DNA of 64,000 bases from Mangrovitalea sediminis. Its GTDB lineage: Bacteria > Pseudomonadota > Gammaproteobacteria > Pseudomonadales > Oleiphilaceae. Positions 28,914 to 40,675 of this stretch are shown in pieces. The position numbers were made by a program, and so were the translations under genes. The notes below the pieces were generated by a model. The model worked only from the letters and a program-made list of their open reading frames with translations, searched no databases and had not been told where the DNA came from. The stretch's first letter is position 1, and each line of letters opens with the position of its first letter. The stretch lies in the NCBI RefSeq assembly GCF_002514725.1, contig NZ_NTLB01000008.1:1-64000 (forward strand). Reading direction: 5' to 3'.

Positions 28914-31725
28914 AACGCCGTTTTTCTCCCTCACCTTCGATATTCTCCACGCAACGGCCGCAAAGGTCCGGGTGTTCTGCGATCTGCCCGACTTCCTCAC
29001 GGTGATGCCAGCAACGGGCACACTTGTTGTACGTTGTCGGCGTCACCAGCACCTTGAAACCCTCCAGCTCGGTGTCCTGGGCATCGCCCGCCTCAGCCAA
29101 CGGCGCAACCGTTGCTTCCGAGGTAATCAGCACGAAGCGCAACTCTTCACCCAGCAACGCCAGCTGTTCGCGCAGAGACTCGTCAGCGAAGAGCTTGACC
29201 TCTGCACTCAGCGACCCTTTGATCTGGCCTGCAGCACGCGCACTTTCGAGGCACTTGTTGACGGCCTCCTTCACACGGAGGATCTTGTTCCAGTATTCCC
29301 GTCCCAAGGCATCGTCAGCCGGCAGTTCTGCCAACTGCTCGTACCAGGTCTCCAGGAAGACACTCTCCCCACGCCGTCCCGGCAAATGCGTCCAGATCTC
29401 GTCGGCGGTAAAGCTCAGGACCGGCGCCATCCAACGCACCAACGCTTCCACGATGTGGTACATGGCCGTCTGACAGGAGCGGCGCGCCAGGCTGTCCTTT
29501 TGGGTGGTGTACTGGCGATCCTTGATGATGTCCAGATAGAACCCACCCAGCAGGGACTCACAGAATCCATAAAGCTTCTGGTAAACCTGCAGGAAACTGT
29601 AATTTTCGTAGGCCTGATCGATGTCCTGTTGCAGGAGCTTCGTCCGGTCAACGATCCAACGGTCAAGCGCCAGCATATCCGCCGCCGCAACCTGATCGGT
29701 TTCCGGGTCGAAGCCATTCAGGTTGGAAAGCAGGAAGCGCGCGGTGTTACGGATCCGCCGGTAGCCATCGGCCGTTTGCTTGAGGATATCCTGGGTGACC
29801 GCGATTTCGCCGCTGTAGTCGGTGGACGAAACCCAAAGCCGCAGGATATCTGCGCCCAACTGGTTCATGACCTCCTGAGGTGCAATGACATTCCCCAGGG
29901 ACTTGGACATTTTTCGCCCCTGTCCATCTACGGTGAAACCATGCGTCAGCACCTGGCGGTAAGGCGCCTCGCCGCGAATGGCGATGGCGGTCTTCAGCGA
30001 GGACTGGAACCAGCCTCGATGCTGGTCAGAACCTTCCAGGTACATATCGGCCGGGAACTGCCCCAGCTCCGGGCGCTTGATGAGCACCGCGGCGTGCGTG
30101 ACCCCGGAATCGAACCAGACGTCCAGCGTATCGGTCACCTTTTCGTACTGGCTCGCCTCTTCGCCCAACAACTCGGAGGCATCCAGGTCAAACCAGGCGT
30201 CGATGCCATCGGTCTCGATACGCTGCGCAACCGACTCGATCAGTTCGGCAGTCCGCGGATGCAGCTCCTGGGTTTCCCTGTGCAGGAACAGCGTGATCGG
30301 CACACCCCAGGTACGCTGACGCGAGATACACCAATCCGGCGACTGCTCCACCATTGCCTCAATCCGGTTCTGGCCCCAGGCCGGAATCCATTTGACGCCT
30401 TTGATGGCTTCCAGGGCATCCCGCTTCAGCCCTTTCTTGTCCATGCTGATGAACCACTGCGGCGTCGCCCGGTAGATCAGCGGCGTCTTGGTCCGCCAGC
30501 AATGGGGATAGCTGTGCTGGAAGGTGGTACGTCGCACCAGCTTGCCGTTCCGCTCCAGCGCTTCGCAGATCGGACCATCCGCCTTGTAAACGTGGACCCC
30601 GGCGAATTCCCCTGCGCCACTGGTATAGGTGCCATCGGCCTGCACCAGATTCAGCGTGCCGATACCATAAACCTGCCCAACCTCGAAATCTTCCATACCG
30701 TGATCCGGCGCGGTGTGTACGGCACCCGTACCCGCATCGGTGGTCACATGGTCACCCAGCACCACCGGCACCTGCCGGTCGTAGAACGGGTGCTGCAACA
30801 GCTGTTTTTCCAACGCACTGCCAGGCACCGATCCCAACACCTCATAGGACTCGACACCCCAGCGTGCCATGATGTCGTCCAGCATCGGTTGGGCCAGAAC
30901 CATGCGTTCGGTTCCCTGCCCCGCATCGAGCTGCACCAGGGCATAGTTCAGGTCGGCATTGAGTGCGACAGCCTGGTTGGCAGGAATCGTCCAGGGCGTG
31001 GTGGTCCAGATCACGATGGATACCGGCTCATCCCCGCCACTCACCCCGAACAGGTTGAGCAGCGCTGCCGGATCGACGGCTGTAAAGCGGACATCGATTT
31101 GCGTCGACGTCTTGTCCTGGTATTCAACCTCGGCTTCCGCCAGGGCCGACTGACCGACAACGCTCCAGTAAACCGGCTTGTAACCGCGTACCAGATGACC
31201 GTTCTCGACGATTTTGCCCAAGGCCCGAACGATATCGGCTTCGACCTTGGCGTCCATCGTCAAATAAGGATTATCCCAGTCGCCCATAACGCCAAGACGG
31301 ATGAAATCCGCCTTCTGACCAGCCACCTGCTTGGCCGCATAATCACGACAGGCTTGCCGGAACGTTTTGTAATCGACTTTGACACCAGCCTTGCCAATTT
31401 CCTGCTCGACCTTGTGTTCGATCGGCAGACCATGACAATCCCAACCCGGCACGTAAGGCGAATCGAATCCCATAAAGCCACGGGACTTGACGATAACGTC
31501 CTTGAGAATCTTGTTGACCGCATGACCGATGTGAATACTGCCGTTCGCGTAGGGAGGGCCATCGTGCAGAATGAACTTCTTCCGTCCGGCATGCGCCTCG
31601 CGCACAGCCTTATACAGGTTCAGTTCCTGCCAGCGCTTGAGCTGCTCCGGCTCCCGTTGGGCAAGGTTCCCGCGCATGGGAAAACCGGTTTCCGGCAAAT
31701 TCAGGGTATGTTTGTAATCGCTCAT
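28906..31725 (-). CDS. ileS: Isoleucine-tRNA ligase
   Basis: IleRS charges tRNA-Ile and edits misactivated valine. The 939-residue protein has the HIGH motif ([11 protein letters not shown]), the KMSKS loop ([11 protein letters not shown]), an editing domain ([13 protein letters not shown]) and a C-terminal zinc ribbon ([10 protein letters not shown], then CGRC). This is the bacterial IleS1 type. It lies between ribF and lspA and overlaps lspA. Confidence 0.98.
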   Translation of the reverse strand: MSDYKHTLNLPETGFPMRGNLAQREPEQLKRWQELNLYKAVREAHAGRKKFILHDGPPYANGSIHIGHAVNKILKDVIVKSRGFMGFDSPYVPGWDCHGLPIEHKVEQEIGKAGVKVDYKTFRQACRDYAAKQVAGQKADFIRLGVMGDWDNPYLTMDAKVEADIVRALGKIVENGHLVRGYKPVYWSVVGQSALAEAEVEYQDKTSTQIDVRFTAVDPAALLNLFGVSGGDEPVSIVIWTTTPWTIPANQAVALNADLNYALVQLDAGQGTERMVLAQPMLDDIMARWGVESYEVLGSVPGSALEKQLLQHPFYDRQVPVVLGDHVTTDAGTGAVHTAPDHGMEDFEVGQVYGIGTLNLVQADGTYTSGAGEFAGVHVYKADGPICEALERNGKLVRRTTFQHSYPHCWRTKTPLIYRATPQWFISMDKKGLKRDALEAIKGVKWIPAWGQNRIEAMVEQSPDWCISRQRTWGVPITLFLHRETQELHPRTAELIESVAQRIETDGIDAWFDLDASELLGEEASQYEKVTDTLDVWFDSGVTHAAVLIKRPELGQFPADMYLEGSDQHRGWFQSSLKTAIAIRGEAPYRQVLTHGFTVDGQGRKMSKSLGNVIAPQEVMNQLGADILRLWVSSTDYSGEIAVTQDILKQTADGYRRIRNTARFLLSNLNGFDPETDQVAAADMLALDRWIVDRTKLLQQDIDQAYENYSFLQVYQKLYGFCESLLGGFYLDIIKDRQYTTQKDSLARRSCQTAMYHIVEALVRWMAPVLSFTADEIWTHLPGRRGESVFLETWYEQLAELPADDALGREYWNKILRVKEAVNKCLESARAAGQIKGSLSAEVKLFADESLREQLALLGEELRFVLITSEATVAPLAEAGDAQDTELEGFKVLVTPTTYNKCARCWHHREEVGQIAEHPDLCGRCVENIEGEGEKRRYA

Positions 31726-31751
31726 AGTCAGGTCTGGTCAGTTGTCATGGG

Positions 31752-32756
31752 TCAATCAGGGATTGTCGGCGTGTCGGTCGGGGCGAACGCGACCAGAGGA
31801 TCTGGGTGCTCCGCCAACCAATGACGCGCCGTCTCAATATCCGCCTGAATCTGACGGGTCAATGCAGCGATGTCGGCAAACCGCACCTCATCCCGCAGAT
31901 GGTGCAAAAAAGTCACATGCAGACGCTGGCCATATAATGCGCCCGCAAAATCGAACAGATGCGTCTCCAACAGAGGCCTGCGCCCATTCACTGTCGGTCG
32001 CAAACCAATATTGGCGACACCCCAGTGACGCTCACCGGCTTCATCTTCAGCCGCCACGACGTACACGCCGCTGAGCGGCGGGCGCGTTGGCCCGAGCCGG
32101 ATATTCGCAGTGGGCACACCAATCTGGCGCCCCAATGCCTGGCCATGTATGACCGTCCCGGTAATCGAATAGGGGCGGCCCAGCAGGCGGCTCGCGCTCA
32201 CCAATGCATTTTCAGCCAGGCACTGCCGTATGCGGGTACTGCTGACTCTGTCGCCATCAAGACTGATCGTGCGCGTATGCGCCACACTGAAACCAGCGCT
32301 CCGCCCCACCTCCTGCAACAGGTGAAAATCCCCCTTGCGGTCGTAGCCAAAACGAAAATCGTCTCCCACGACCAAATGACGTGGCATCAGGCCATGACAG
32401 ACCACCTGCTCGGCAAAATCGTTCCCCGATAACTGGCGCAGCCTAGAATTGAAATGCAGGCAAACCACAAGATCGACGCCGCAATCCCGCAGCGCTTCGT
32501 ATTTCTCACGGAAACGCATTAGGCGCGCAGGTGCATCCTCACCTTGGAAAAACTCGCGAGGCTGCGGTTCAAAAATCATGACCACGGACGGTAACCCGAG
32601 CGCCAGCGCCTTCTCGCGAACCTGCTCGATAATGGTCTGGTGTCCAAGATGCACCCCATCGAAATTGCCGATGGTCGCGACACAACCGTTTCGAAGAGGA
32701 GAATCGTCTCGGCCTGCCAATGCCAGCAGATTATGCAGACCACGAATCAACCGCAT
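31752..32756 (-). CDS. ribF: Bifunctional riboflavin kinase / FAD synthetase
   Basis: RibF converts riboflavin to FMN and then FAD. The 334-residue product has an N-terminal nucleotidyltransferase domain with the HxGH-type motif (GNFDGVHLGHQ) and SSTRIRQCL. The C-terminal flavokinase domain has GRQIGVPTANI and VYVVAAEDE. The start is ATG at 32756 with AGAGG 5-6 bases upstream; a GTG two codons earlier is less likely. It lies 26 bp upstream of ileS. Confidence 0.95.
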   Translation of the reverse strand: MRLIRGLHNLLALAGRDDSPLRNGCVATIGNFDGVHLGHQTIIEQVREKALALGLPSVVMIFEPQPREFFQGEDAPARLMRFREKYEALRDCGVDLVVCLHFNSRLRQLSGNDFAEQVVCHGLMPRHLVVGDDFRFGYDRKGDFHLLQEVGRSAGFSVAHTRTISLDGDRVSSTRIRQCLAENALVSASRLLGRPYSITGTVIHGQALGRQIGVPTANIRLGPTRPPLSGVYVVAAEDEAGERHWGVANIGLRPTVNGRRPLLETHLFDFAGALYGQRLHVTFLHHLRDEVRFADIAALTRQIQADIETARHWLAEHPDPLVAFAPTDTPTIPD

Positions 32757-32848
32757 TGCCACCTCTTACCGTTTTTACGTCGTTTCCGGGGAACACGCGA
32801 GTATACCGCAACCCTTGCACGCACCCAATGCTTCAGGTGTGACAGGCT

Positions 32849-34453
32849 TCAACGGTGCAAAAACTGCCGCAACCGCATGCCGCCCAGAAAGAGCGCCAGG
32901 AAATAGACCGCCAGCCCGGCCACGACCAGCAGCGCCAAGTGCAACCCGCGATGCAGGGCATCCCAACCCAGCCAGCGGCTATCTGCCCCCTTCAGGGCGA
33001 GCAGAGTAGCGACCAGAGCCAGGTTTCCCAGCAGCAGCCGCGCGCCATAACGCCCCCACCCCGGCTGGAAGGCGTAGGCTTTCTCCTTCCGCAAGCCTCG
33101 CAACAGCAGCCCGGCGTTCAGCCAGGCGGACATTGACGTCGCCAATGCCAGCCCCGCATGGGCCAACGGAAATACCAAAACCAGATTGAACGCCATATTG
33201 GCGGCCATGGCGATCACCCCGATACGTACCGGCGTCTGCGTGTTCTTGCGCGCAAAGAACCCTGGCGCCAGCACCTTGATCGACATAAAAGCGACAAGGC
33301 CCACCGCAAAGGCCCGCAAGCTGCGCGCAGACATTTCGATGTCGTGGGTGGTAACCCGGCCATAGTGAAACAGCGTGGACAGCAGGGGCACCGCGAGAAC
33401 GATCAAGGCCAGCGCCGCCGGCACGCCAATCACCAGCACGGAGCGCATACCCCAATCAAGGGTCGCGGCAAACTCGGCTTGCGATTTAGCCGCATGCTTA
33501 CGCGAAAGATTGGGCAGAATCACGGTCGCGATGGCTATCCCAAACACACCCAGCGGCAGTTCCGCCAGCCGGTCCGAGTAGTACAGCCAGGATACGCTTC
33601 CTGTTTGCAGAAAGGACGCCAGCACCGTATCCAGCAACAGATTTATCTGACTGACCGATACCCCGAACAGTGCCGGCGTCATCAGCTTGAGCACCTGTCG
33701 CACCCCCGGATCGAAGTAATCCAGTCGAGGCCGCGGCAGCAATCCCAACCGCATCAGGAAGGGAATCTGGAAAAAAAGTTGCAACATGCCGGCGATCAAC
33801 ACACCCCAAGCCAGGGCGACAACCGGCTGGGAAATATGGGGTGCCAGGAAAACGGCGGCACTGATCAGGCAGAGATTCAGCAATACCGGCGTAAAGGCAG
33901 GCACGGCAAAACGGTCGTAGCTATTGAGTATCCCGCCGGCAAAAGCCGTCAGTGAGATCAGCAGCAGATACGGGAAGGTAATTCGCAGCATTTCGCTGGC
34001 CAACCCGAACTTCACCGGATTGTGCAAAAAGCCGGGCGCAAAGATCGTCGTCAGTACCGGCGAGCCCAGCATGGCCAGCAGAGTGATCACCAGCAGAATG
34101 AAGCCCAACGTACCGGCAACCGCATCCACCAGGCGCTTGACCTCGTCATGCGTTTTTTGTTGCCGGTATTCGGAGAGCACGGGCACAAAGGCCTGGGAAA
34201 AGGCGCCTTCGGCGAACAGGCGGCGCATAAAATTTGGAATCCGGAACGCTACAAAAAAGGCGTCAGCACCGCTGGTCGCACCAAAATAACGAGCGATCAC
34301 CATATCCCGCACCAGCCCAAGTACACGGGACAGCATGGTCATCAAACCCACAGTGCCGGAAGAACGCAGCAGACCCGGTGTCCTCCGGGTCCCGGCAGCG
34401 GATGTCGGTAATGACGCCGATTTGGCGGGGGGCGTTTCCGAGCTCTCGCTCAT
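32849..34453 (-). CDS. murJ: Lipid II flippase MurJ
   Basis: MurJ moves the peptidoglycan precursor lipid II across the inner membrane. The 534-residue protein has about 14 hydrophobic segments and typical MVN-family stretches ([39 protein letters not shown]). The start at 34453 has GGAG 7 bases upstream and excludes an unlikely N-terminal extension. It is divergent from rpsT and upstream of ribF, as in Pseudomonas. Confidence 0.95.
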   Translation of the reverse strand: MSESSETPPAKSASLPTSAAGTRRTPGLLRSSGTVGLMTMLSRVLGLVRDMVIARYFGATSGADAFFVAFRIPNFMRRLFAEGAFSQAFVPVLSEYRQQKTHDEVKRLVDAVAGTLGFILLVITLLAMLGSPVLTTIFAPGFLHNPVKFGLASEMLRITFPYLLLISLTAFAGGILNSYDRFAVPAFTPVLLNLCLISAAVFLAPHISQPVVALAWGVLIAGMLQLFFQIPFLMRLGLLPRPRLDYFDPGVRQVLKLMTPALFGVSVSQINLLLDTVLASFLQTGSVSWLYYSDRLAELPLGVFGIAIATVILPNLSRKHAAKSQAEFAATLDWGMRSVLVIGVPAALALIVLAVPLLSTLFHYGRVTTHDIEMSARSLRAFAVGLVAFMSIKVLAPGFFARKNTQTPVRIGVIAMAANMAFNLVLVFPLAHAGLALATSMSAWLNAGLLLRGLRKEKAYAFQPGWGRYGARLLLGNLALVATLLALKGADSRWLGWDALHRGLHLALLVVAGLAVYFLALFLGGMRLRQFLHR

Positions 34454-34636
34454 GCAGGACTCCAGGCATGTTACGTATCGGCGGCACCTCTCCATCACGG
34501 TTCAGGCACCCCACTCTCCTGCGAACAACCTCACACACTGCAAACACAGCAGCGAGGGCCTCGCTCAGATTCCACGATATTGATGGCGAGGCATGGTATC
34601 ATCGCTCCGCAGACTTCGCAGCAGCGCCGATGTCTA

Positions 34637-34665
34637 TTGACATCGAGCCGCCAAGACGGCATAGT
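34637..34665 (+). promoter_or_regulatory. Candidate promoter of rpsT
   Basis: A perfect -35 TTGACA (34637-34642), a 17-bp spacer and a -10 CATAGT (34660-34665) lie 120 bp upstream of rpsT. The 333-bp murJ-rpsT intergenic region 34454-34786 otherwise holds no gene that I can support. A second -10-like TACAAT occurs at 34718-34723. Confidence 0.55.
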
Positions 34666-34786
34666 TCCGCGTCATTTATTTGCGTACCCGGGACGCCTCC
34701 GCCGATACCGGCGCGGTTACAATGATGCCCGGGCAGCCGATTGCTATAGAAACACCCAGCCTGACACGAATTTGAGGAGTTACAAG

Positions 34787-35053
34787 GTGGCCAACTCTCC
34801 GCAAGCCAAGAAGCGCGCGCGTCAAAGCGAGAAACGTCGCAAGCAGAACGCCAGTCTGCGCTCAATGGCACGCACCTATATCAAGAAAGTGATTGCCAAG
34901 ATCGAAGCCGGCAACCAAGCTGAGGCGCAAGCTGCGCTGCAAGCGGCACAGCCGATTCTCGACAGCATGGTCAACAAAGGCATTTTCTCCAAGAACAAAG
35001 CAGCTCGTCATAAGAGCCGCCTGAGCGCCCGCATCAAGGCGCTGCAAGCCTGA
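34787..35053 (+). CDS. rpsT: 30S ribosomal protein S20
   Basis: S20 binds 16S rRNA early in small-subunit assembly. The 88-residue basic protein starts at GTG (34787) with GAGGAG 7 bases upstream and reads [19 protein letters not shown] onward, matching S20 from its second residue. Larger in-frame versions from 34580 are not credible. It is monocistronic and followed by a strong terminator. The non-ATG start is common for rpsT and is part of its low-efficiency, self-regulated translation in E. coli. Confidence 0.96.
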   Translation: MANSPQAKKRARQSEKRRKQNASLRSMARTYIKKVIAKIEAGNQAEAQAALQAAQPILDSMVNKGIFSKNKAARHKSRLSARIKALQA

Positions 35054-35072
35054 TCTGGAGATCAAGCCTGAC

Positions 35073-35101
35073 AAAAAACCGGCCCCATGGCCGGTTTTTT
35101 T
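35073..35101. terminator. Bidirectional intrinsic terminator after rpsT
   Basis: CCGGCC/GGCCGG (35079-35084 and 35089-35094) with a 4-base loop is flanked by six A and seven T. It can serve rpsT and the convergent proB. Confidence 0.92.
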
Positions 35102-35161
35102 GTTGTCCAACAGCCATCTCACAAACCTCGCAAGACAGCCCCTGAACTCCACACCCTCACT

Positions 35162-36289
35162 TCAGGAAACCAACACCAGGTTATCCCGGTGAATGAGCTC
35201 CTCTTCTGAAACAAATCCCAGCAACGACTGAATACGGTCACTGGGCTTTCCGATAATCAGCCCCGCATCCTCAAAATCGTAATTGATCAGCCCCCGGGCA
35301 ATCTCTCGCCCCTGTTCGTCGACGCAAGACACCATTTCGCCCCGCCGAAACTCACCGCTGACCGCTTTCACGCCAACGGGCAATAGACTCCGTCCCCGCT
35401 CCCGAACACCTTTCACCGCCCCGGCATCCAGCACCAGCCTTCCCCGGGTCTTCAAGTGCCCGGCGATCCACTGTTTACGCGCCGCCAAACGCTCCTGCTC
35501 CGGTAGCAAGAGCGTGCCGACGACTTCTCCTCGTCGAACACGCAACAATGCATCATCCAGCCGCCCACCGACGATCACCGTAAAAGCCCCAGAACGCGCC
35601 GCCAATCGCGCTGCGCGCACCTTGGTCAGCATGCCACCCCGACCCAAGGCACCAGCCGCCCCGCCAGCCATGACATCCAGCTCCGGATCGCTGGCCTCCC
35701 GCTGCTCCACCAGCCTCGCATCGGCATGTTGCCGGGGATCACGATCAAAAAGCCCAGCCTGATCCGTCATAATGATCAAGCCGTCGGCCTCAATCAGGTT
35801 CGCGACCAGAGCCCCCAAGGTGTCGTTATCACCAAAGCGGATTTCGTCGGTCACCACCGTATCGTTTTCATTGACGATGGGCGTAACGTCAAAGTCCAGC
35901 AGCGTACGCAAGGTGCTGCGGGCGTTTAGATAGCGCTTGCGGTCCGACAGATCCTCATGGGTCAACAAGACTTGCGCCGTATGCCGCCCATGACGCTTGA
36001 ACTGCGCCTCCCAGGCCTGCACCAACCCCATCTGCCCGACAGCCGCCGCAGCCTGCAACTCATGCAACAAGGCCGGTCGCTTCTTCCAGCCCAGCCGACT
36101 CATACCTTCAGCCACCGACCCTGATGAGACCAGAACGAGCTCGACCCCCTCACCAACCAGGGCCGCCATCTGATCCACCCAACCGGCGATGGCATCCACA
36201 TCGAGACCACGACCATCATTGGTCAGAAGCGCACTACCAATCTTGACCACCAACCGCCGGGCAGTCACCAGCCTTTGCCGATCGCTCAT
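35162..36289 (-). CDS. proB: Glutamate 5-kinase
   Basis: ProB phosphorylates glutamate in the first step of proline synthesis and is the feedback-controlled step. The 375-residue product has an amino-acid kinase domain ([34 protein letters not shown], and [16 protein letters not shown]) and a C-terminal PUA domain. The start is ambiguous between GTG at 36301 and ATG at 36289. It lies downstream of obgE, as in Pseudomonas; proA is not adjacent. Confidence 0.95.
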   Translation of the reverse strand: MSDRQRLVTARRLVVKIGSALLTNDGRGLDVDAIAGWVDQMAALVGEGVELVLVSSGSVAEGMSRLGWKKRPALLHELQAAAAVGQMGLVQAWEAQFKRHGRHTAQVLLTHEDLSDRKRYLNARSTLRTLLDFDVTPIVNENDTVVTDEIRFGDNDTLGALVANLIEADGLIIMTDQAGLFDRDPRQHADARLVEQREASDPELDVMAGGAAGALGRGGMLTKVRAARLAARSGAFTVIVGGRLDDALLRVRRGEVVGTLLLPEQERLAARKQWIAGHLKTRGRLVLDAGAVKGVRERGRSLLPVGVKAVSGEFRRGEMVSCVDEQGREIARGLINYDFEDAGLIIGKPSDRIQSLLGFVSEEELIHRDNLVLVS

Positions 36290-36319
36290 GGGACCTGTCA
36301 CACCAACTCAAACGCTATG

Positions 36320-36338
36320 AAAGACGGGCGAAGGCCCG
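36320..36338 (-). terminator. Small hairpin between obgE and proB
   Basis: On the minus strand, CGGGC-CTTC-GCCCG (36338-36325) is followed by TCTTTCAT. The stem is short and the T-run imperfect, so it is at most a weak terminator or attenuator between obgE and proB. Confidence 0.35.
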
Positions 36339-36366
36339 GCTATCACCCAGGCCTGCCAACAAACGA

Positions 36367-37596
<1,230 letters not shown>

Positions 37597-37647
37597 CTAT
37601 TATCCGGAATGTACGCATTATAGGGGGCGCCGCTGGCGCGGAACATA

Positions 37648-37675
37648 CGAAAAAGCCCCGCTTAAGCGGGGCTTT
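37648..37675 (-). terminator. Intrinsic terminator of rplU-rpmA
   Basis: AAAGCCCCGCTT and AAGCGGGGCTTT (37652-37675) form a perfect palindrome just after the rpmA stop. On the minus strand it ends in a run of T. Confidence 0.88.
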
Positions 37676-37703
37676 CGGGAACATCGGGCTTGGTATTGCC
37701 GAT

Positions 37704-37964
37704 TTAGCTCGCCGCTTCAACGCTCACGAACTTACGGTTTTCCGGACCCTTGGTTTCGAACTTGATCACACCGTCCGACTTCGCGAACAACGTGTGATCA
37801 CGGCCAATACCGACGTTGGTGCCCGCGTGGAAACGCGTGCCACGCTGACGTACGATGATATTCCCGGCTTTAACCACCTGGCCACCGAACATTTTGACGC
37901 CAAGTCGTTTGGACTCGGAATCGCGACCGTTGCGGGTACTACCTGCAGCCTTCTTGTGAGCCAT
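37704..37964 (-). CDS. rpmA: 50S ribosomal protein L27
   Basis: L27 lies near the peptidyl transferase centre. The 86-residue protein has the canonical N-terminus ([20 protein letters not shown]) and the [17 protein letters not shown] core. It lies 39 bp downstream of rplU in the same operon and is followed by a terminator. Confidence 0.97.
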   Translation of the reverse strand: MAHKKAAGSTRNGRDSESKRLGVKMFGGQVVKAGNIIVRQRGTRFHAGTNVGIGRDHTLFAKSDGVIKFETKGPENRKFVSVEAAS

Positions 37965-38003
37965 TGTCCTACTCCTCTAAACGCGGGACAGAAACAAGAG
38001 CGA

Positions 38004-38315
38004 TTAGCCCTTGATCCCCGTAATCTTCACTTCAGTGTACCACTGACGGTGACCCATCTGCTTCATGTGATGCTTACGACGTCTGAACTTGATGATTTTC
38101 ACCTTATCATGACGACCGTGGCCAACAACCTCAGCAGTTACCTTGGCACCATCAACCACAGGCGTACCGACTTTAACGTCGTCGCCGTTGGCAACCAGCA
38201 GAACGCGATCGAACTCAACGGTGCCGCCAGTTTCAACTTCAATTTTTTCCAGCTTGAGGGTCTCACCCTCGGTAACACGGTGCTGCTTACCACCGCTAAC
38301 AATCACTGCGTACAT
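38004..38315 (-). CDS. rplU: 50S ribosomal protein L21
   Basis: The 103-residue protein begins [14 protein letters not shown] and has the conserved [22 protein letters not shown]-terminal region. The start at 38315 has GGAG about 9 bases upstream and gives the standard length; the frame continues upstream to 38471 without meaning. It is first in rplU-rpmA and divergent from ispB. Confidence 0.97.
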   Translation of the reverse strand: MYAVIVSGGKQHRVTEGETLKLEKIEVETGGTVEFDRVLLVANGDDVKVGTPVVDGAKVTAEVVGHGRHDKVKIIKFRRRKHHMKQMGHRQWYTEVKITGIKG

Positions 38316-38429
38316 GTTCACTTCTCCGATACTGACCCATCCCTGCTCTTTGGCACCTGGTTCTAAGGGAAGCGCTTTGGCAACCCTATAGCAGGGAGCG
38401 CAGGTTGGGATGAGGTACAAGGGCGCGTG

Positions 38430-38458
38430 ATTGTACGAAAAGCACGCGCAATTGACAA
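38430..38458 (-). promoter_or_regulatory. Promoter of rplU-rpmA
   Basis: On the minus strand there is a -35 TTGTCA (38458-38453), a 17-bp spacer and a -10 TACAAT (38435-38430), about 110 bp upstream of rplU. Confidence 0.7.
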
Positions 38459-38464
38459 CCTCGG

Positions 38465-38493
38465 TTGACACTTAAAGCCGCAATACCTAGCAT
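38465..38493 (+). promoter_or_regulatory. Promoter of ispB
   Basis: A perfect -35 TTGACA (38465-38470), a 17-bp spacer and a -10 TAGCAT (38488-38493) lie back to back with the rplU promoter. Transcription starting near 38500 rules out the in-frame start at 38493 and supports the ATG at 38541. Confidence 0.6.
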
Positions 38494-38540
38494 TGCCGCG
38501 TTCCTACCTCCCACTTTTCGATCAGCTCTGGATCAGCGGC

Positions 38541-39509
38541 ATGAAGGTGCAACAAATCTACGACACCGTGGCGGACGATTTTGGTCTGGTCAACCAACTC
38601 ATTTTCGACCGGCTGTCCTCGCATGTGCCACTGGTGGAAAAGATAGCCCAATACATCGTGGAAAGCGGCGGCAAGCGCATGCGCCCGTTATTGGTGCTAC
38701 TCACCGCGCGGGCCCTGAAGCATCGGGGAGAGGATCACCTCAAACTGGCCGCGGTTATCGAATTCCTGCATACGGCCACACTCCTGCACGACGATGTCGT
38801 CGATACGTCGGACCTGCGCCGCGGTCGCGCTACGGCCAATGCCCGCTGGGGTAACGCACCAAGTGTTCTGGTTGGCGACTTCCTGTACTCACGCGCCTTC
38901 CAGATGATGGTCGAGCTGGACAGCATGGCCATCATGAACGTGCTGTCGAGCGCTACCGCCGTCATTGCAGAAGGCGAAGTGCTACAGCTGATGAATGTGA
39001 AAAACCCGGACATTAGCGAAGCCAACTATATGGACGTCATCCGCAGCAAGACGGCCATGCTGTTCCAGGCGGCCTCTCACAGCGGCGCCATACTTTCCGG
39101 TGCCGACGAGCACACGGAAGCGGCCCTTCGCGACTACGGGCTGCATCTAGGCCTGGCGTTCCAATTAGTGGACGATGTCCTGGATTATCGCAGCAGCGCC
39201 GAAGCAATGGGCAAGAACGTCGGCGACGACCTCGCCGAGGGGAAACCCACCCTGCCCCTGCTGAAGGCCATGGAGCACGGTAACGAGGAAGAGCGCCAAC
39301 TTATCCGCAGGGCTATCCGTCAGGGTGGACTGGACCAGTTGGAACGCATTTGCGGCATCGTCGAAACCACCGGCGCCCTGGACTACACAATGCAACTGGC
39401 CAAGGACCACGTCGACAAGGCGAAATCCTGCCTGACCTGCCTGCCCGAATCGCCACACCGGGAATCGCTGTTCGGACTCGCAGAACTCGCCGTCGCGCGC
39501 TCAGCCTGA
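38541..39509 (+). CDS. ispB: Octaprenyl/polyprenyl diphosphate synthase
   Basis: IspB makes the isoprenoid side chain of ubiquinone. The 322-residue protein has the first aspartate-rich motif (LLHDDVVD), the second (LVDDVLDY), the substrate GGKRMRP motif, and the family length. The start is set by the promoter position and by alignment to known IspB (MKVQQIYDTVADDF). It uses the IPP and DMAPP made by IspH, encoded in the same window. It is divergent from rplU-rpmA, the classic arrangement. Confidence 0.94.
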   Translation: MKVQQIYDTVADDFGLVNQLIFDRLSSHVPLVEKIAQYIVESGGKRMRPLLVLLTARALKHRGEDHLKLAAVIEFLHTATLLHDDVVDTSDLRRGRATANARWGNAPSVLVGDFLYSRAFQMMVELDSMAIMNVLSSATAVIAEGEVLQLMNVKNPDISEANYMDVIRSKTAMLFQAASHSGAILSGADEHTEAALRDYGLHLGLAFQLVDDVLDYRSSAEAMGKNVGDDLAEGKPTLPLLKAMEHGNEEERQLIRRAIRQGGLDQLERICGIVETTGALDYTMQLAKDHVDKAKSCLTCLPESPHRESLFGLAELAVARSA

Positions 39510-39575
39510 CCGCTTCATGAGGTTTTCGTCGCGGGCGCAGAGCTGTGCCCGCGGACACCCCCCAATATCACAGCC

Positions 39576-40568
39576 TCAAAAAGAGTCCGGCCCGAGGGCC
39601 GCCCGCCCATGGGGCTGGGTAAAATCCAGCAGCGGCCCGACCGGCACAATCCCTGTAGGATTCACCGTCCGCTGACTGTAGTAATAGTGAGACTTGATCT
39701 CGCCGACATCCACGGTTTCCGCCACCCCCGGCACCTGGAAGAGATCTCGCAGATAACCTGAAAGATGGGGGAAATCTGTCAACCGCTGCCGGTTACATTT
39801 GAAGTGACTGAAGTAGACGGCATCGAACCGTATCAAGGTGGTAAAAAGGCGCCAGTCAGCCTCGGTCAATCGATTCCCCACCAGATAGCGCTGCCGCCCC
39901 AGATGTGACTCGAGCCGATCCAGCATCTCGAACAACGCCTTGTAGGCTTCTTCATAGGCATCTTGTGTGGTGGCGAAGCCAGCCCGATACACGCCGTTAT
40001 TAACCTTTGGGTAGATCTCTGCATTCCAGGCATCGATATCACCACGCAGGTCCTGCGGGTAGAAATCATAGTCACGGGCGCCCAGCCCACTGAACGCCGT
40101 ATTCAGAATCCGGATGATATCGGACGACTCATTATTGACGATGCGCCGCGTCTCACGATCCCAGAGCACCGGCACGGTAACCCGCCCGGAATAGTCCGCG
40201 TCGGTCGCTGTATAGATCTGGTGCAGATATCTCGCCTGATTCACATCATCCCGGTGTACCGCAGCATCCGGGCGAAACTCCCAGCCATTTTCCAGCATGT
40301 GTGGATGCACGAACGACACCGAAAGATGCGATTCCAATCCCTTCAGCTTGCGAAAAATCAGCGTACGGTGAGCCCAGGGACAGGCCAGAGAAACGTAAAG
40401 ATGGAAACGACCGGACGCGGCTGGAAGTGCCGCCTGCCCCTCAGGACCGGGTTCGCCTCCGGGAGTAATCCAGTCACGGAACTGACTGTCTTCCCGGATA
40501 AAGACACCGCCCGTGTTTTCAGTGTCGTACCAGCGATCCTGCCACTGTCCTTTCACCAGTAAACCCAC
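39576..40568 (-). CDS. Glutathionyl-hydroquinone reductase (YqjG/PcpF type, Xi-class GST)
   Basis: These enzymes reduce glutathionyl-(hydro)quinones. The start is decided by a perfect AGGAGG five bases before a GTG at 40568, giving an N-terminus like E. coli YqjG (MGLLVKGQWQDRWYDTENTG). With this start the catalytic cysteine in SLACPWAHRTL is residue 63, the number reported for E. coli YqjG. The protein is 330 residues with a GST N-terminal thioredoxin fold and a helical C-terminal domain. An upstream ATG (40583) lies within the ribosome site region and is less likely. It is divergent from a LysR gene. Confidence 0.92.
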   Translation of the reverse strand: MGLLVKGQWQDRWYDTENTGGVFIREDSQFRDWITPGGEPGPEGQAALPAASGRFHLYVSLACPWAHRTLIFRKLKGLESHLSVSFVHPHMLENGWEFRPDAAVHRDDVNQARYLHQIYTATDADYSGRVTVPVLWDRETRRIVNNESSDIIRILNTAFSGLGARDYDFYPQDLRGDIDAWNAEIYPKVNNGVYRAGFATTQDAYEEAYKALFEMLDRLESHLGRQRYLVGNRLTEADWRLFTTLIRFDAVYFSHFKCNRQRLTDFPHLSGYLRDLFQVPGVAETVDVGEIKSHYYYSQRTVNPTGIVPVGPLLDFTQPHGRAALGPDSF

Positions 40569-40650
40569 GAAAACCTCCTGCATCAAGTCACTTTGCTTAT
40601 TGTCGACACAATAGGGGTACACTGACTCGGGCTCAAATGATCATTTTTGA

Positions 40651-40663
40651 CTGATTACATCAG
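40651..40663. promoter_or_regulatory. Candidate LysR operator between the reductase gene and the LysR gene
   Basis: CTGAT-TAC-ATCAG is a perfect interrupted dyad and contains a T-N11-A core, as in LysR binding sites. It lies 13 bp before the lysR ATG, in the divergent intergenic region of 107 bp. It could mediate autorepression. Confidence 0.4.
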
Positions 40664-40675
40664 AAAGTTTGAACC

